Assembly (NCBI GenBank): GCA_021234155.1
Contig: JAJEKV010000521.1
Span: 1 to 64,000 of the forward strand
Direction of reading: 5' to 3'
DNA from: Isoetes taiwanensis
Taxonomy: Eukaryota > Streptophyta > Lycopodiopsida > Isoetales > Isoetaceae
Length of the DNA stretch: 64,000 nucleotides
Below the pieces are notes generated by a model. The model searched no databases. It was not told the origin of the DNA and was given only the letters and a program-made list of their open reading frames with translations. Position 1 is the stretch's first letter; each line of letters begins with the position of its first letter. This document shows positions 47,617 through 56,111 of the stretch, one piece after another. The position numbers and the translations under genes are program-made.

Positions 47617-47812
47617 TTTCGACCGTGGGCTATGGTGCGAAAAACATTGTCGGCGATTTTTTGATCGATTTGCGCCGTGGCTACGGTCTGCGAAAATAGG
47701 CTGTCGGCATTTTTGGACTGCCCTATTTCGCGACCGATCAGGGCTGGAAAATAAAACAGATGTCGGCAGCTTTTTTGACTGCCCGATTTCGCACCGCGGG
47801 CTACCATGAACA
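47617..47812. repeat. Palindrome array 2 (four degenerate units)
   Basis: Units at 47617, 47669, 47726 and 47787, spaced 52-61 bases. The arms are eroded (for example TTTGCGCCGTGGCTACGG). The spacers share GTCGGCAGTTTTTTGGACTG and are different from those of the other arrays. Located between genes B and C. Confidence 0.85.
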
Positions 47813-47872
47813 TTTTTCGGCCTAGGGGTTTATGGGATCGGGACGCATAATATTGCTTATTTGAATTTCTTC

Positions 47873-48070
47873 TCCTTGCTAAAATCGCTCATGTCCATGG
47901 AAGGCGCTAGCTCGAAATCCCACAAAATGAGGCGCTTGACCGCCTTTAATGTTGACGAAGTCTCATTACTAGCAAATACCGAGACTTCTATTCCAATCCG
48001 AGGGCGCAGGCGATTATTCCCATCACAAGCCAGCCAGATGGGCGTAGAGGGAGGTTGTCCTTACGGGTAA
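47873..48070 (+). CDS. TIR-element ORF C, short unknown protein
   Basis: Likely start at the ATG near 47891-47897 (MSMEGASSKSHKMRRLTAFN), with an open frame to 48070. The product is basic, with a GRRRLFPSQASQM stretch. It may be the first exon of a longer gene, since the next clear coding sequence (gene D) follows at 48609. No homologue recognised. Confidence 0.35.
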   Translation, partial: SLLKSLMSMEGASSKSHKMRRLTAFNVDEVSLLANTETSIPIRGRRRLFPSQASQMGVEGGCPYG

Positions 48071-48608
48071 GACCGGGCAAACCCCCTTGGACATATGCCG
48101 CCCACACTATTAGTAATAGTGTGGGCGAATATTTTCAAAACCCGGCCAGGTACTTCCTAGTCGGGTCACCTTCTTTGGGCCGTAAGGTTGTTGGGGAAGG
48201 AGTTTCCCGTGGACGCCACCGCCCCGCCACAATATTCCATTTCGGATGACCCAGATTGCGGCAGCGAGTTCTCTCTCGATCCAGCTGCCTGCCGTTCCCC
48301 CATCCGCTGAGAGGAGACATTGAGGAAGCCGCTTCGGGGTCATACGTCGTGTGGCCGGGTTGATGCATCCATGTCCGGCGACGGAGTCACGGCCATTCCA
48401 GTTCTTGTGTAATGAGCTAGGATTACATGTTGAAACCACGAGGGGGTTACACACACGGCCGTGTGCTTTGGCCGGCTGACCAGGCCATGGTGCCCAAAGT
48501 GGGCTCATGAATCGGCCTATCTCCTCGCCTCGCACGTTAGCCACTATTGCATTCCCAAACGTTTGGCGGTGGTGGGGATGAAGAACCGCAGACTATGGAA
48601 GTGCAAAG
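48071..48608. other. Region between ORF C and gene D
   Basis: No convincing plus-strand gene. A 144-codon minus frame (48110-48544) covers most of it, but its composition does not look protein-like. It contains a long palindrome at 48099-48127. It could be an inserted sequence or an intron. Confidence 0.35.
48099..48127. other. Perfect 13-bp-arm hairpin
   Basis: CGCCCACACTATT, a 3-nt loop AGT, then AATAGTGTGGGCG. It is unrelated to the CACCGT palindrome of the arrays. Confidence 0.9.
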
Positions 48609-49317
48609 ATGACCAACATCACCGTCCAAGATGATCGCCAGGATCGGGACGAGCCAAAGAAGGTCAAGATCACCTGGTCCAAGAAGATCGGCAGGATCGA
48701 AAGCAAAGAAGATCATCATCAGGTGGACCAGCATGTTGATCCCGGAAACCTAGTTCGAGTGGAACAGTAATAGAAAGCCCCGGTGAAAGCGGAAATCCAG
48801 CCGAAGAAAAAGAGCAAGAAGCCTCCCAGGCTTGTTCCTAGTTGGAGACAAGCCGAGAGAGATCAAAACCAAGGAGCAGTGATAAGCTTGATAATAAGGA
48901 AGCCTAAGGAAGGGGAGCCTAGTGTTAGATATGGTGGCCCCGAGAAGATAAAGGGTCCTCCTAGCACTTTCCTCGGGCTTTGAGGGAGATTAGGTCTTGG
49001 TGTGCACGCACCCGACCTCGATTCCCAAGCTTGCCTTCGCTAGAATGGTGGGTTTGAGATGCAGGTGAAATTATTGAGAGGAGGAAGGAATCAAGGAGGA
49101 AGAGGAGGGATGTGAGCACCAGACTTCGGTCCGATGGTGGAGGAGGAGGTGAATAGAATCCAAAGGTAGGCCTTGGACATCTTTGCAAGAGGCAGCAGAG
49201 GCTCGCCTAATTAGCCTCTTTGAGGACAGTGTCCACTGTTGTGTGCACAGAGGACGTGTTACTGTGCAGGGCAACGACTATGCCTTAGCTAGATACTTCC
49301 GTGGATGCCTCCCTTAG
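48609..49317 (+). pseudogene. TIR-element gene D: histone H3-like protein
   Basis: Two islands resemble histone H3. Island 1 (frame of 48609-48983) has a lysine-rich tail, KKSKKPPRLVP at 48813-48845, then SLIIRK at 48885-48902. The distance from KKPPR to LIIRK equals that from KKPHR to LLIRK in H3. Island 2 (49153-49317, next frame) reads SLQEAAEARLISLFEDSVHC, then CVHRGRVTVQGNDYALARYF, RGCLP and a stop. This follows the H3 alpha2-loop2-alpha3 pattern LQEAAEAYL..LFED..LCAIHA.RVT...D..LARR.RG. Between them about 220 extra bases suggest an intron or decay; DVSTRLRSD near 49112-49138 fits the H3 DFKTDLRF loop. A double stop at 48768-48773 splits the long N-terminal tail. The tail and sequence are far from canonical H3; a CENH3-like or element-specific variant is possible. 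Array 3 follows by 130 bases. Confidence 0.65.
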
Positions 49318-49446
49318 CATCCTTTTGTAACACTTTTTTGGTTGTTAATATATGAGTGTTTTGGTATTTATCGTGATGAGTGTTTTATATTTATCTGTAA
49401 TTATTTGCTATTCTATTTATTGCGGCTGTGCATTTATCTACTAGTG

Positions 49447-49583
49447 TTGACCGTGGCCACGGTGCGAAAATGACTATTCCACATTCTGTGAGAAGGTCTA
49501 TTTCGCATCGTCGCCACGGTGCGAAAATAGTAATTCCAAAGTTTTTGGAGGGCGCAATTTCGCACCGTGACTACGGTGCGAAA
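49447..49583. repeat. Palindrome array 3 (three units)
   Basis: Units at about 49444-49469, 49501-49526 and 49558-49583, exactly 57 bases apart. It lies between the convergent genes D (plus) and E (minus), so it is downstream of both. Confidence 0.93.
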
Positions 49584-49765
49584 AAGCATGTTCCATATGT
49601 GCATAAAAGACATTACAAGAGCTTTTCAACTTGAAAATCTGCGGTAAATAGATGGATCACATGTATCACTTATGGTTACATACTTATAACTAGGAATGTC
49701 TGAAACATTCTAGTAACAGAATTTAAAACTCATATAAGAGGCATAGCATACATGAATGCAGAAGT

Positions 49766-50050
49766 TCATTCGCAATCGGGATCATCCTGAGCAGGTAGTT
49801 GAGTGATGCGATTTATCTCATAGATGCGATGCTCTGGAACATACCAAAGGTGGATAGAAACACGATAAAACCCGTTGGAAGAACGATTTCGACCCTCTGG
49901 TACTCCTTCCAGCCAGGGATCAAGGGGGATACCCCTCTGAGAACATCTATAAAGATCATTATATGTCATAGTGCAAGTGATGGAGTCTATATCTTCGGGA
50001 CGAGGAGGCAAGGTAGACCCCCTGTAATAAGAATAACCAGGCCGAGACAT
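49766..50050 (-). CDS. TIR-element gene E, 94-residue unknown protein
   Basis: Minus-strand ORF starting MSRPGYSYYRGSTLPPRPED and ending ITQLPAQDDPDCE. It is uninterrupted. Central blocks are MTYNDLYRCSQRGIPLDPWL and VSIHLWYVPEHRIYEI; tyrosines and prolines are frequent. The frame extends further upstream to 50167, but the added residues look non-coding, so I choose the internal ATG at 50050. It is divergent from gene F. No homologue recognised. Its 3' end faces array 3 at 183 bases. Confidence 0.5.
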   Translation of the reverse strand: MSRPGYSYYRGSTLPPRPEDIDSITCTMTYNDLYRCSQRGIPLDPWLEGVPEGRNRSSNGFYRVSIHLWYVPEHRIYEINRITQLPAQDDPDCE

Positions 50051-50372
50051 AGCAAATGGATGCCTTCTGCATTGAATGGAGTTGTACTTATATCGAACAA
50101 AATTATTGACATGCACTGTAGCAGCATTATTGGTTATATATACGAGCATAATGTACAAAATACACATGTAAATATAATGTACGTATATACCATATATATA
50201 TGGTTTCTCTTTAAATAGGCATCTATGCCTTCATTGTCTTTGTCTGTTTCTTGTTTGCATGCTCCTTGCCTCCCTGTCCGCTTCTTGTTGCTCCTTGCCT
50301 CCTTGTCCGCTTCTTGTTGCTCCTTTCTTGCATGCTCCTTGCCTCCCTGTCTGCTCCACTAGTTTCCTGCAA

Positions 50373-50942
50373 ATGGTAAGTTTGCAAGAACATCCTCGTT
50401 GGGCTGATCCGGAATACCTGCAAGCATGCGGCAGAATTAATAATTGCACTTTTGATGATTTTTTTAATAACTTTTGGGAGCACTGAGGGCGTCACGGTCC
50501 AACCACAGAGCTTGCAAGGCAGCTGATCAACTTCATTATCGATCGCTATACTCGTCATCTCCCTCCACTGCAGGAGATCAGTTCGAGTCATGCAAGGATC
50601 AGTCTAAGTGCTTTGGGACTTCTCGAACCCCCCTCAGATTTAGAACATAGGCTAGAACAGTTGAAGGACATGCTTTTCCATGGTTTCATGGCCTACTCTC
50701 TGGATCACTATGCACCTCTGGTCATTCCTACTAGTGAAAAGAATAGGATTTATATCCTCATTGAACTTTACAACTTCCACTACAAATCTTTTGTGGATAT
50801 TGATAAGCTCCTATTCCAATCACTTGACTTCAACATCCTGTGGTTACTGTCTAAATTCCCCGACTGGGATACAATTCCTTGGGATACACGTGACCTATGG
50901 CTACATAGCACACATCACATAATACGTACATATCACAGGTAA
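50373..50942 (+). pseudogene. TIR-element gene F, unknown family (paralogue of G)
   Basis: Starts MVSLQEHPRWADPEYLQACG and runs in one frame to 50942, interrupted only by a TGA at 50484. At that place gene G has arginine in EWRLQHPPT, so a CGA to TGA change is likely. Blocks shared with G are LARQLINFIIDRY, LLEPPSDLEHRLEQLKDM, AYSLDHY, RIYILIELYNFHYKSFVDI and WDTIPWDTRDLW. About 190 residues, probably helical. No known domain recognised. A pyrimidine-rich leader (50230-50370) precedes it, as for G. Array 4 follows by 207 bases. Confidence 0.65.
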
Positions 50943-51148
50943 AGATACTCCAATGGAATATGTGTATAAACTGGTATAAAGATTTTCATATTAATTAAGT
51001 ATATAAGCAAGTGATTTCCGTGTAATTAAGTAACATCCTTATATTATCATGTATTATCTTGGCAATCTTACACTTTTAGTGTAATGGAATGATTTCTTCT
51101 ACCATTTTCCTTGTATTTTCTCATGTGAATGTTCTATTTGTGGTTATA

Positions 51149-51330
51149 TTCGGAACCGTGGCCACGGTGCGAAATCGCCTCTGTTACAAATTATTGAAGG
51201 GCCTATTTCGCACCGTGGCTACAGTGCGAAATACGTGGATCCAGTGTAGTTACAGGGCCCATCTTTCGCACCGTAGCCACGGTGCGAAATCGACTCAGTT
51301 ACAAACTATTGAAGGGCCTATTTCGCCACC
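51149..51330. repeat. Palindrome array 4 (three units and a half)
   Basis: Units at 51149-51174, 51206-51231 and 51264-51289, and a half unit from 51321. Spacing is 57-58 bases; the spacers share ACAAATTATTGAAGGGCCTA with array 5. Downstream of gene F. Confidence 0.93.
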
Positions 51331-51539
51331 ACTGAATGGTATAATACTTCAGCATTATTGGTATTATTTTTCAACATTCTTGGTATTATACTTCAACAGT
51401 ATTAGTATTATACTTCAACATTATTGGATTCGAAGCTATAAATTCTTTCACCCTGCTTTCACTTCTCACCTTCGTTCCATGTTTTCACCTTGCTTTCACT
51501 TCTCGTGTTCTCACTTGCTTTCACTTCTCACCTTGTGTT

Positions 51540-51870
51540 CCGTGTTCTTTGCTAATTGATCTTCCTTGTTCCTTTATCTCCTTGGTCTTTGGTGTTCCTT
51601 GTTCCTTGCTACTTGATCTTGAATGTTTTTCTTTGCTACTTCATCTTCGTGCTCCTTCATGCTAACTGATCTTGTTCCTTGGCTACTTGATCTTTTTCTT
51701 GCTTCCTTGCTACATGATCTTCATTGTTCCTTGATCTTCTTGCTCCTTGTTCTTCCTTGTTCCTTGCTTCTTGCTACTTGATCTTGATCCTTGTTCCTTG
51801 CTTCTTGCTCCTTCTTCCTTGCTCTGCTCCTTGTTCCTTGCTCCGTCGGTGATCCTTGCTTGCTTTTACA
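51540..51870 (+). repeat. Pyrimidine-rich CTTGTTCCTTGCTACTTGAT repeats
   Basis: Irregular repeats of CCTTGTTCCTTGCTACTTGA fill the leader of gene G. A shorter, similar tract (CTTGCCTCCTTGTCCGCTTC) precedes gene F at 50255-50345. It may be a promoter or leader feature common to the paralogues. Confidence 0.8.
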
Positions 51871-51871
51871 A

Positions 51872-52413
51872 ATGATTGGACCCAATCCTCCCTGGACTAC
51901 TCCAGAAGGCCTGGAAGCATGCCCCAGGCATTCTGTGCGGCCTGGAATGGATGAGCTATTTGACCATTTCTTGGAGTGGAGGTTGCAGCACCCTCCCACC
52001 AAGGAGCTTGCAATGGAGTTGATCAACTTCATTCTGGAGCGATTTGATTGTAGTCATGAGAAATTAATCCATCTGAATGTTATAGGAGACTTGCAATGAG
52101 GGGAATGCTTGAACCCCCTCCTTATCTGGACGAGATGCTACATCAATTGAGGCCTCTTCTTCGTGCTGGATATTTAGCACACTCTCTGGATGCATACATA
52201 TCAGAGTTCATTCATGAAATTTCTAAGGGACAGATGTATGGCCTTATTAGGGTGTACTACAACGAGTACAACGGTTTTGTGGAGTTGGGTCCGCTCTTCT
52301 TCCGTGAGTATTATCCTGTGGAATTACTTTTTCTAATGACTAGGTACCCCATATGGTGGGAAGAATCAGGCTGGGATATGCGTGAGCTCTTGACTCCTAA
52401 CCCAGATATCTAG
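51872..52413 (+). pseudogene. TIR-element gene G, unknown family (paralogue of F)
   Basis: First frame 51872-52099 (MIGPNPPWTTPEGLEACPRH, then LAMELINFILERFD); second frame 52096-52413 (MLEPPPYLDEMLHQLRPLL, AHSLDAYISEFIHEI, MYGLIRVYYNEYNGFVELG, WEESGWDMRELL). The two overlap by ATGA at 52096. Since F runs through this point in one frame, a one-base indel is the simplest reading, though stop-restart cannot be excluded. About 180 residues. Function unknown. Array 5 follows by 130 bases. Confidence 0.65.
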
Positions 52414-52542
52414 GGTTACTAGGGACCTTTGCTATCTATCATACATAATTCATATGATACCGTGTTAATAAGTTCTCTAAATGTTCTCTAATATGTTAAT
52501 ATTTTCTCTAATATGTTAATATTCTCTAGTTACAGGCCCATA

Positions 52543-52900
52543 TTTCGCACCGTAGCCATGATGCGAAATCGACTCAGTTACAAATTATTGAAGGGCCTAT
52601 TTCGCACCGTAGCCACGGTGCGAAATCGGTTCAGTTAAAAATTATTGAAGGGCCTATTTCGCACCGTAGCTACGATGCGAAATACGTGGATATTCTCTAG
52701 TTACAGGCCCATATTTCGCACCGTGGACTCGGTTAAAAATTATTGAAGGGGCCTATTTCGCACCGTGAGCCACGGTGCTTAAATCGACTCGATACAAATC
52801 ATTCAGGGCCTATTTCGCACCGCAGGGCTACTGCGGTCGCTAAATACGTGGATATTCTCTAGTTACAGGCCCATATTTCGCACCGTGGCCACGACGCGCA
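52543..52900. repeat. Palindrome array 5 (seven units)
   Basis: Units start at 52543, 52600, 52657, 52714 (truncated), 52756, 52812 (degraded) and 52875, about 57 bases apart. The spacers alternate between GACTCAGTTACAAATTATTG and ACGTGGATATTCTCTAGTTA types, so a two-unit period of about 114 bases is superimposed. It lies between convergent genes G and H. Confidence 0.93.
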
Positions 52901-52985
52901 ATACATGCATCGAGTTTACTTACAATACAACAGTGAGCATTATCGAACTGATAAATAAACCAACTCTTTTACAGTAGAGACAATA

Positions 52986-55280
52986 TCAAGAGCTCTCAAT
53001 ATGGACATAATCTTTGCCTTGCCTATGTCTCAATGATCTCCACTCCCTTAATCGCTCAACAGCTGCGGACTTATACCAAGCTTCCCTCCTTTTTTCCCGT
53101 TGGGTTTTTTGTCTAAACAACTTAGCAAGTGTTAATTCACTCTGGTTCCGTGATTTCTTCACCCATTTGGACACGATCCTTCTGTAAAACTATTGACACA
53201 TCTGCTGTAAGGAATTCCCTGGCCCGAACCTACGTGTTGAGGTGAAACGGAAGAATGCATTCTTTGCTTGCTTATGGGACTTCTCCATTCCCTGTGTATT
53301 CCAAATTCCCAGGCTTCCATATTCCCTGACAAACCACACGCCATGTGCGAATAGAATATGGACATAGTGAGTCAAATTGGCCTCACCCCATGCTGTCAGG
53401 AAAGACTTAGTGAAGTTTGTGACTGCCTCCTGGAATTTGGCAACATCATTTTCCTGCACTACCTTTTCTGCATTTCCTTTACCAGTACAGAGAAATCCTG
53501 CCATGCCTTGATTTTCTTCAGGCGTGATCTACCACGATCATTTCGATCATCCTCAGCTGCAATAAGATCCTTGTAAGCTTCCCAAACACCAGATAAGTTC
53601 TCTTTCGCGGGAGGCAAAAACCTCTTAGCCTTTGGACCACCCATACTAGGTTTCAAGGGAACCTTGCCGGATACCTTTGGATCTTGAAGTATTTTGTAGT
53701 GCCCACCATGAAGTCCCACACTAGATAGCACCTTTTCAACTTCATGCATGGCAGCTTCCCTAGAGCTTTGGGGTGATTTATTCCAAGCAAACAGGATACT
53801 CATGTACACCATCTTGTCTATGATTCTCAAGAAAGCATGAAGGGTGCATATGTGTACTCTTCTTAACGGAATTGGCAGAATTGGCATCAAGGTTGTGTCC
53901 TTCTCTTCTCTATTTGGTGGCTCATCCTGGACACAGTCTAATGTACTCTTGTCCAATCCAATTGAATCTCTTCTTGCATAGAGCGGTAGGGACAAGCATG
54001 AGTAGTCTTACCAAGCACCATGCTTCATTACGTACATGCATTTTATTGTCTTCAAATCTGTAAAGAAGATGCCATTCAACCTCGTACTCACCATATCCGG
54101 AACTGCAAGTTTTTCTCCGATCGAAGTGAGAGGCAATCATTGTGGGAATGGGTGTTTGATCAAAAACCCATTTTGGGATATCGTGATTTTCCTCGGTACC
54201 AAATAAACCAACCCACCAAATGTGATCTTGACCGGACGGAAAACTTACCACCTAGATTTGACTCTTCATTCCACGTATTCAAAGCTCGTTCATTAAACTC
54301 GGTGAAACCCTCTCGTACTTTCGCCTTTCACCAATTCCATTTCATCCGGCTTCAAAACAATTCTTAGTTTGCCGGCAAGACTCTTCTACCTTCATATCAT
54401 AAAATCAAACCAAAAAGCTGAAGCATTCTACTTAAGTCTATCCAAAGAATTGTTATTTTCATTAAGGCGTAAAAGTATCACCAAACTTCGACTTCTTCTT
54501 ACCTTTGGTATAGGATGCCAATGTATCCAAGTTGACAACGCTGGTCAGGTGATACATATCACCAAGAAGCTCTTGCACTTGTCTGTTTCTCGATGACCTA
54601 CAAGTCCTCACACTAGTCATCCTTGGTAGTAGAATAGTTTTGGTAATGCCTTGTTGTTTAAAGCCATCCCGCAAGCATCTGAACAAAGCAATATAAGCTT
54701 GCCTACTTATTGAAACATTGTCACCGCAGTTCTTGCATTGATTCCGAGGTTTGTTGTTCCCCAACTCCAGCGGTTGATGTACTACGACTTGCCTACGGGG
54801 AAGCTTTTAACATTCTCAATACATCATCTTTAGTAACTAATTTCTTTAATAAACCCGGCAATATTAGCGGGTTTTCTCTATTTTATTACGCAAGATTTGG
54901 ATCAACAAGCTTTTTAATAGCCATGACTCTTTTTTGAGCCTCCACCCCGGGGGCTAATATATTTATGGGCTTCATGTTTTTTGCCCTCTCCCTGATCCCC
55001 AGTGGAGTTCTTTTCAAGGTTTGACCCGCTTGTGAAGGGAATCATTTTCTTGCGCAACCCTCTTCATTCCTTGCTGCAGTGCATTCCTTTCAGTCACCAA
55101 TTTCTGATTTTCTACCTCCAATTCATTGAGCTTGCGGCATTGTTGAGACAGAAAGTAATTCGCCTGTTGGAGCTGATTAACATCTGATAAAACTTTGCAA
55201 TTGAATCCATACAAGTGGTTATACATGGCACGCAAATAGAATAGAATAGAATAGTTTTTTTTAACGTCCACGGAGACCAA
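52986..55280 (-). pseudogene. TIR-element gene H, transposase candidate
   Basis: Minus-strand pieces in order: a coiled coil (55280-55014; CRKLNELEVENQKLVTERNA); a block with CKNCGDNVSISRQAYIALFR and KTILLPRMTSVRTCRSSRNR (54764-54462); GFTEFNERALNTWNEESNLG ending at a GTAAG donor near 54250; a middle block (54251-53922); a basic block (53995-53459; HICTLHAFLRIIDKMVYMSI); and the most conserved-looking part, LTHYVHILFAHGVWFVREYG, SLGIWNTQGMEKSHKQAKNA (53504-53190). The H..H..YGSL....QG.EK.H pattern reminds me of uncharacterised transposase-like proteins of other eukaryotes; this is memory, not a search. A one-base shift near 53490 and several stops are present. It is the largest gene and sits near the right TIR. 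Confidence 0.5.
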
Positions 55281-55330
55281 TAGGTCATGGGATCAATATT
55301 ACCATTAACCAAATTATTACAGTAACCTAG
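55253..55330 (-). mobile_element. Short LINE 3' fragment
   Basis: After a T run, GGAGACCAATAGGTCATGGGAT resembles the LINE-3 end at 25386-25410 (GGAGACCAATGGGTCTATGG). It is probably a heavily 5'-truncated LINE copy (minus), inserted between gene H and the captured gene. Confidence 0.45.
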
Positions 55331-55923
55331 TAACCCTTGCTGTCCCTTACAAGCAAATTCAATAAGACCGGATGCAGAGTGGAAGTTTGGATGGGCTCGA
55401 CTGAAAGGATCACATGGATACAGTGGTCTTTAGCCCAGAGGTCTATATTCATGGCTCCAGAAGCTCGCAATGCATCTTCATCTATTGGTTGCTTCCAAGT
55501 GAACTTATTCCTGTAAGGCAGGCATTCTTTTGGCACTTGCACTCTAAATTGACCCTCGGAATTAGTTTGATCCTGAAACAGAAGTATTAGAAGGAAGAAC
55601 ACTCAAAGGAATGCAATGACAACTCGGAAACCAAATACCTTTACCATTGACGTTGCAAAGGACCGAGAACCGGAGCGGAGATTAGAATTAGGAAGATTCT
55701 TGCCAACAAACAGAGCGAAATTGAAATTTTTCGCTCTATTTGCTGGCAAGAATCCGCCATAATTCGAATTCAAAAACTGCCTGGGCACGATGGCAAGATC
55801 GTTGGCGCTCGATGGCGCGATGGCAAAGGTCGATGGCGCGAGGGCAAGCTCGATCGATGGCACTGAAGGTCGATGGCATAAGCTCGAAGGTGGGAAAACG
55901 AAAATCCTAGATGTAATCATCAA
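55327..55923 (-). pseudogene. Two-exon host-like gene near the right TIR, possibly organelle-targeted
   Basis: Exon 1 (about 55914 to 55637) starts MITSRIFVFPPSSLCHRPSV and ends RSGSRSFATSMVK, a serine/arginine-rich, acid-poor leader like a mitochondrial or plastid presequence. A GTATTTGG donor and a TTCTGTTTCAG acceptor remove 55575-55636. Exon 2 continues DQTNSEGQFRVQVPKECLPY, RNKFTWKQPIDEDALRASGA, MNIDLWAKDHCIHVILSVEP and ends near 55327. No stop inside. I do not recognise the protein. It looks like a captured host gene segment; the 3' part may be lost to the LINE fragment. Confidence 0.5.
55695..55754. other. Imperfect 26-bp inverted repeat
   Basis: GATTCTTGCCAACAAACAGA and the following GCGAAA (55695-55720) pair with 55729-55754, with two mismatches and an 8-base loop. 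It lies within exon 1 of the captured gene and encodes the related peptides PANRAKN and VGKNLPN on opposite sides. Confidence 0.85.
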
Positions 55924-56080
55924 ATATTCAGGTCGTTAGGAAATAATGATTGTGGGGTTAGGTTCAGGGGTTAGGTTCGGAGGTTAGGTAGTTAGGTTAG
56001 GGGAGAGTGAAAGTTAGGTATGGAGGGGGGAAGCTAGGTTTGGATCCTACGTGGCGGCCCCCCTAATATATTCTTAGGAG
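55790..56080. other. Right subterminal region
   Basis: Contains short GATGGCGCGA repeats (55800-55880) and a run of GGTTAGGTT-like repeats (55950-56035) before the TIR. Possible transposase-binding or promoter sequence. Confidence 0.5.
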
Positions 56081-56111
56081 GCCCTTATTTGACCTCAAAA
56101 AAACTCTAATG
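56081..56111 (-). repeat. Right terminal inverted repeat
   Basis: Reverse complement of 43795-43825, 31 of 31 bases. Confidence 0.93.

Larger units (their letters stand above)
43795..56111. mobile_element. 12.3-kb TIR DNA element with many genes and palindrome arrays
   Basis: The two ends are perfect 31-bp inverted repeats (43795-43825 and 56081-56111; the left one reads CATTAGAGTTTTTTTGAGGT and then CAAATAAGGGC). Inside are at least eight coding regions, most with one or a few disabling changes, and five arrays of a 26-bp palindrome. Base composition is more balanced than in the AT-rich intron around it. No clear target duplication is visible; a TA dinucleotide at each border is possible. 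The element sits in a GTPase intron. The superfamily is not recognised; the minus-strand gene at 52986-55280 is the transposase candidate. Confidence 0.8.

Noticed and set aside
48110-48544. 144-codon minus frame inside the TIR element
   Set aside because: No motif, unlikely composition, overlaps a long palindrome; probably a chance open frame.
45560-52900. CRISPR-like look: palindromic repeats separated by spacers of about 31 bases
   Set aside because: The spacers within and between arrays are related to each other, the arrays sit inside a eukaryotic transposon, and there are no cas genes. They are interspersed palindromes, not CRISPR.
43795-56111. Maverick/Polinton or CACTA/En-Spm identity of the large TIR element
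   Set aside because: No retroviral-type integrase, polymerase B or capsid genes as in Mavericks, and no CACTA ends or TNPD-like transposase.
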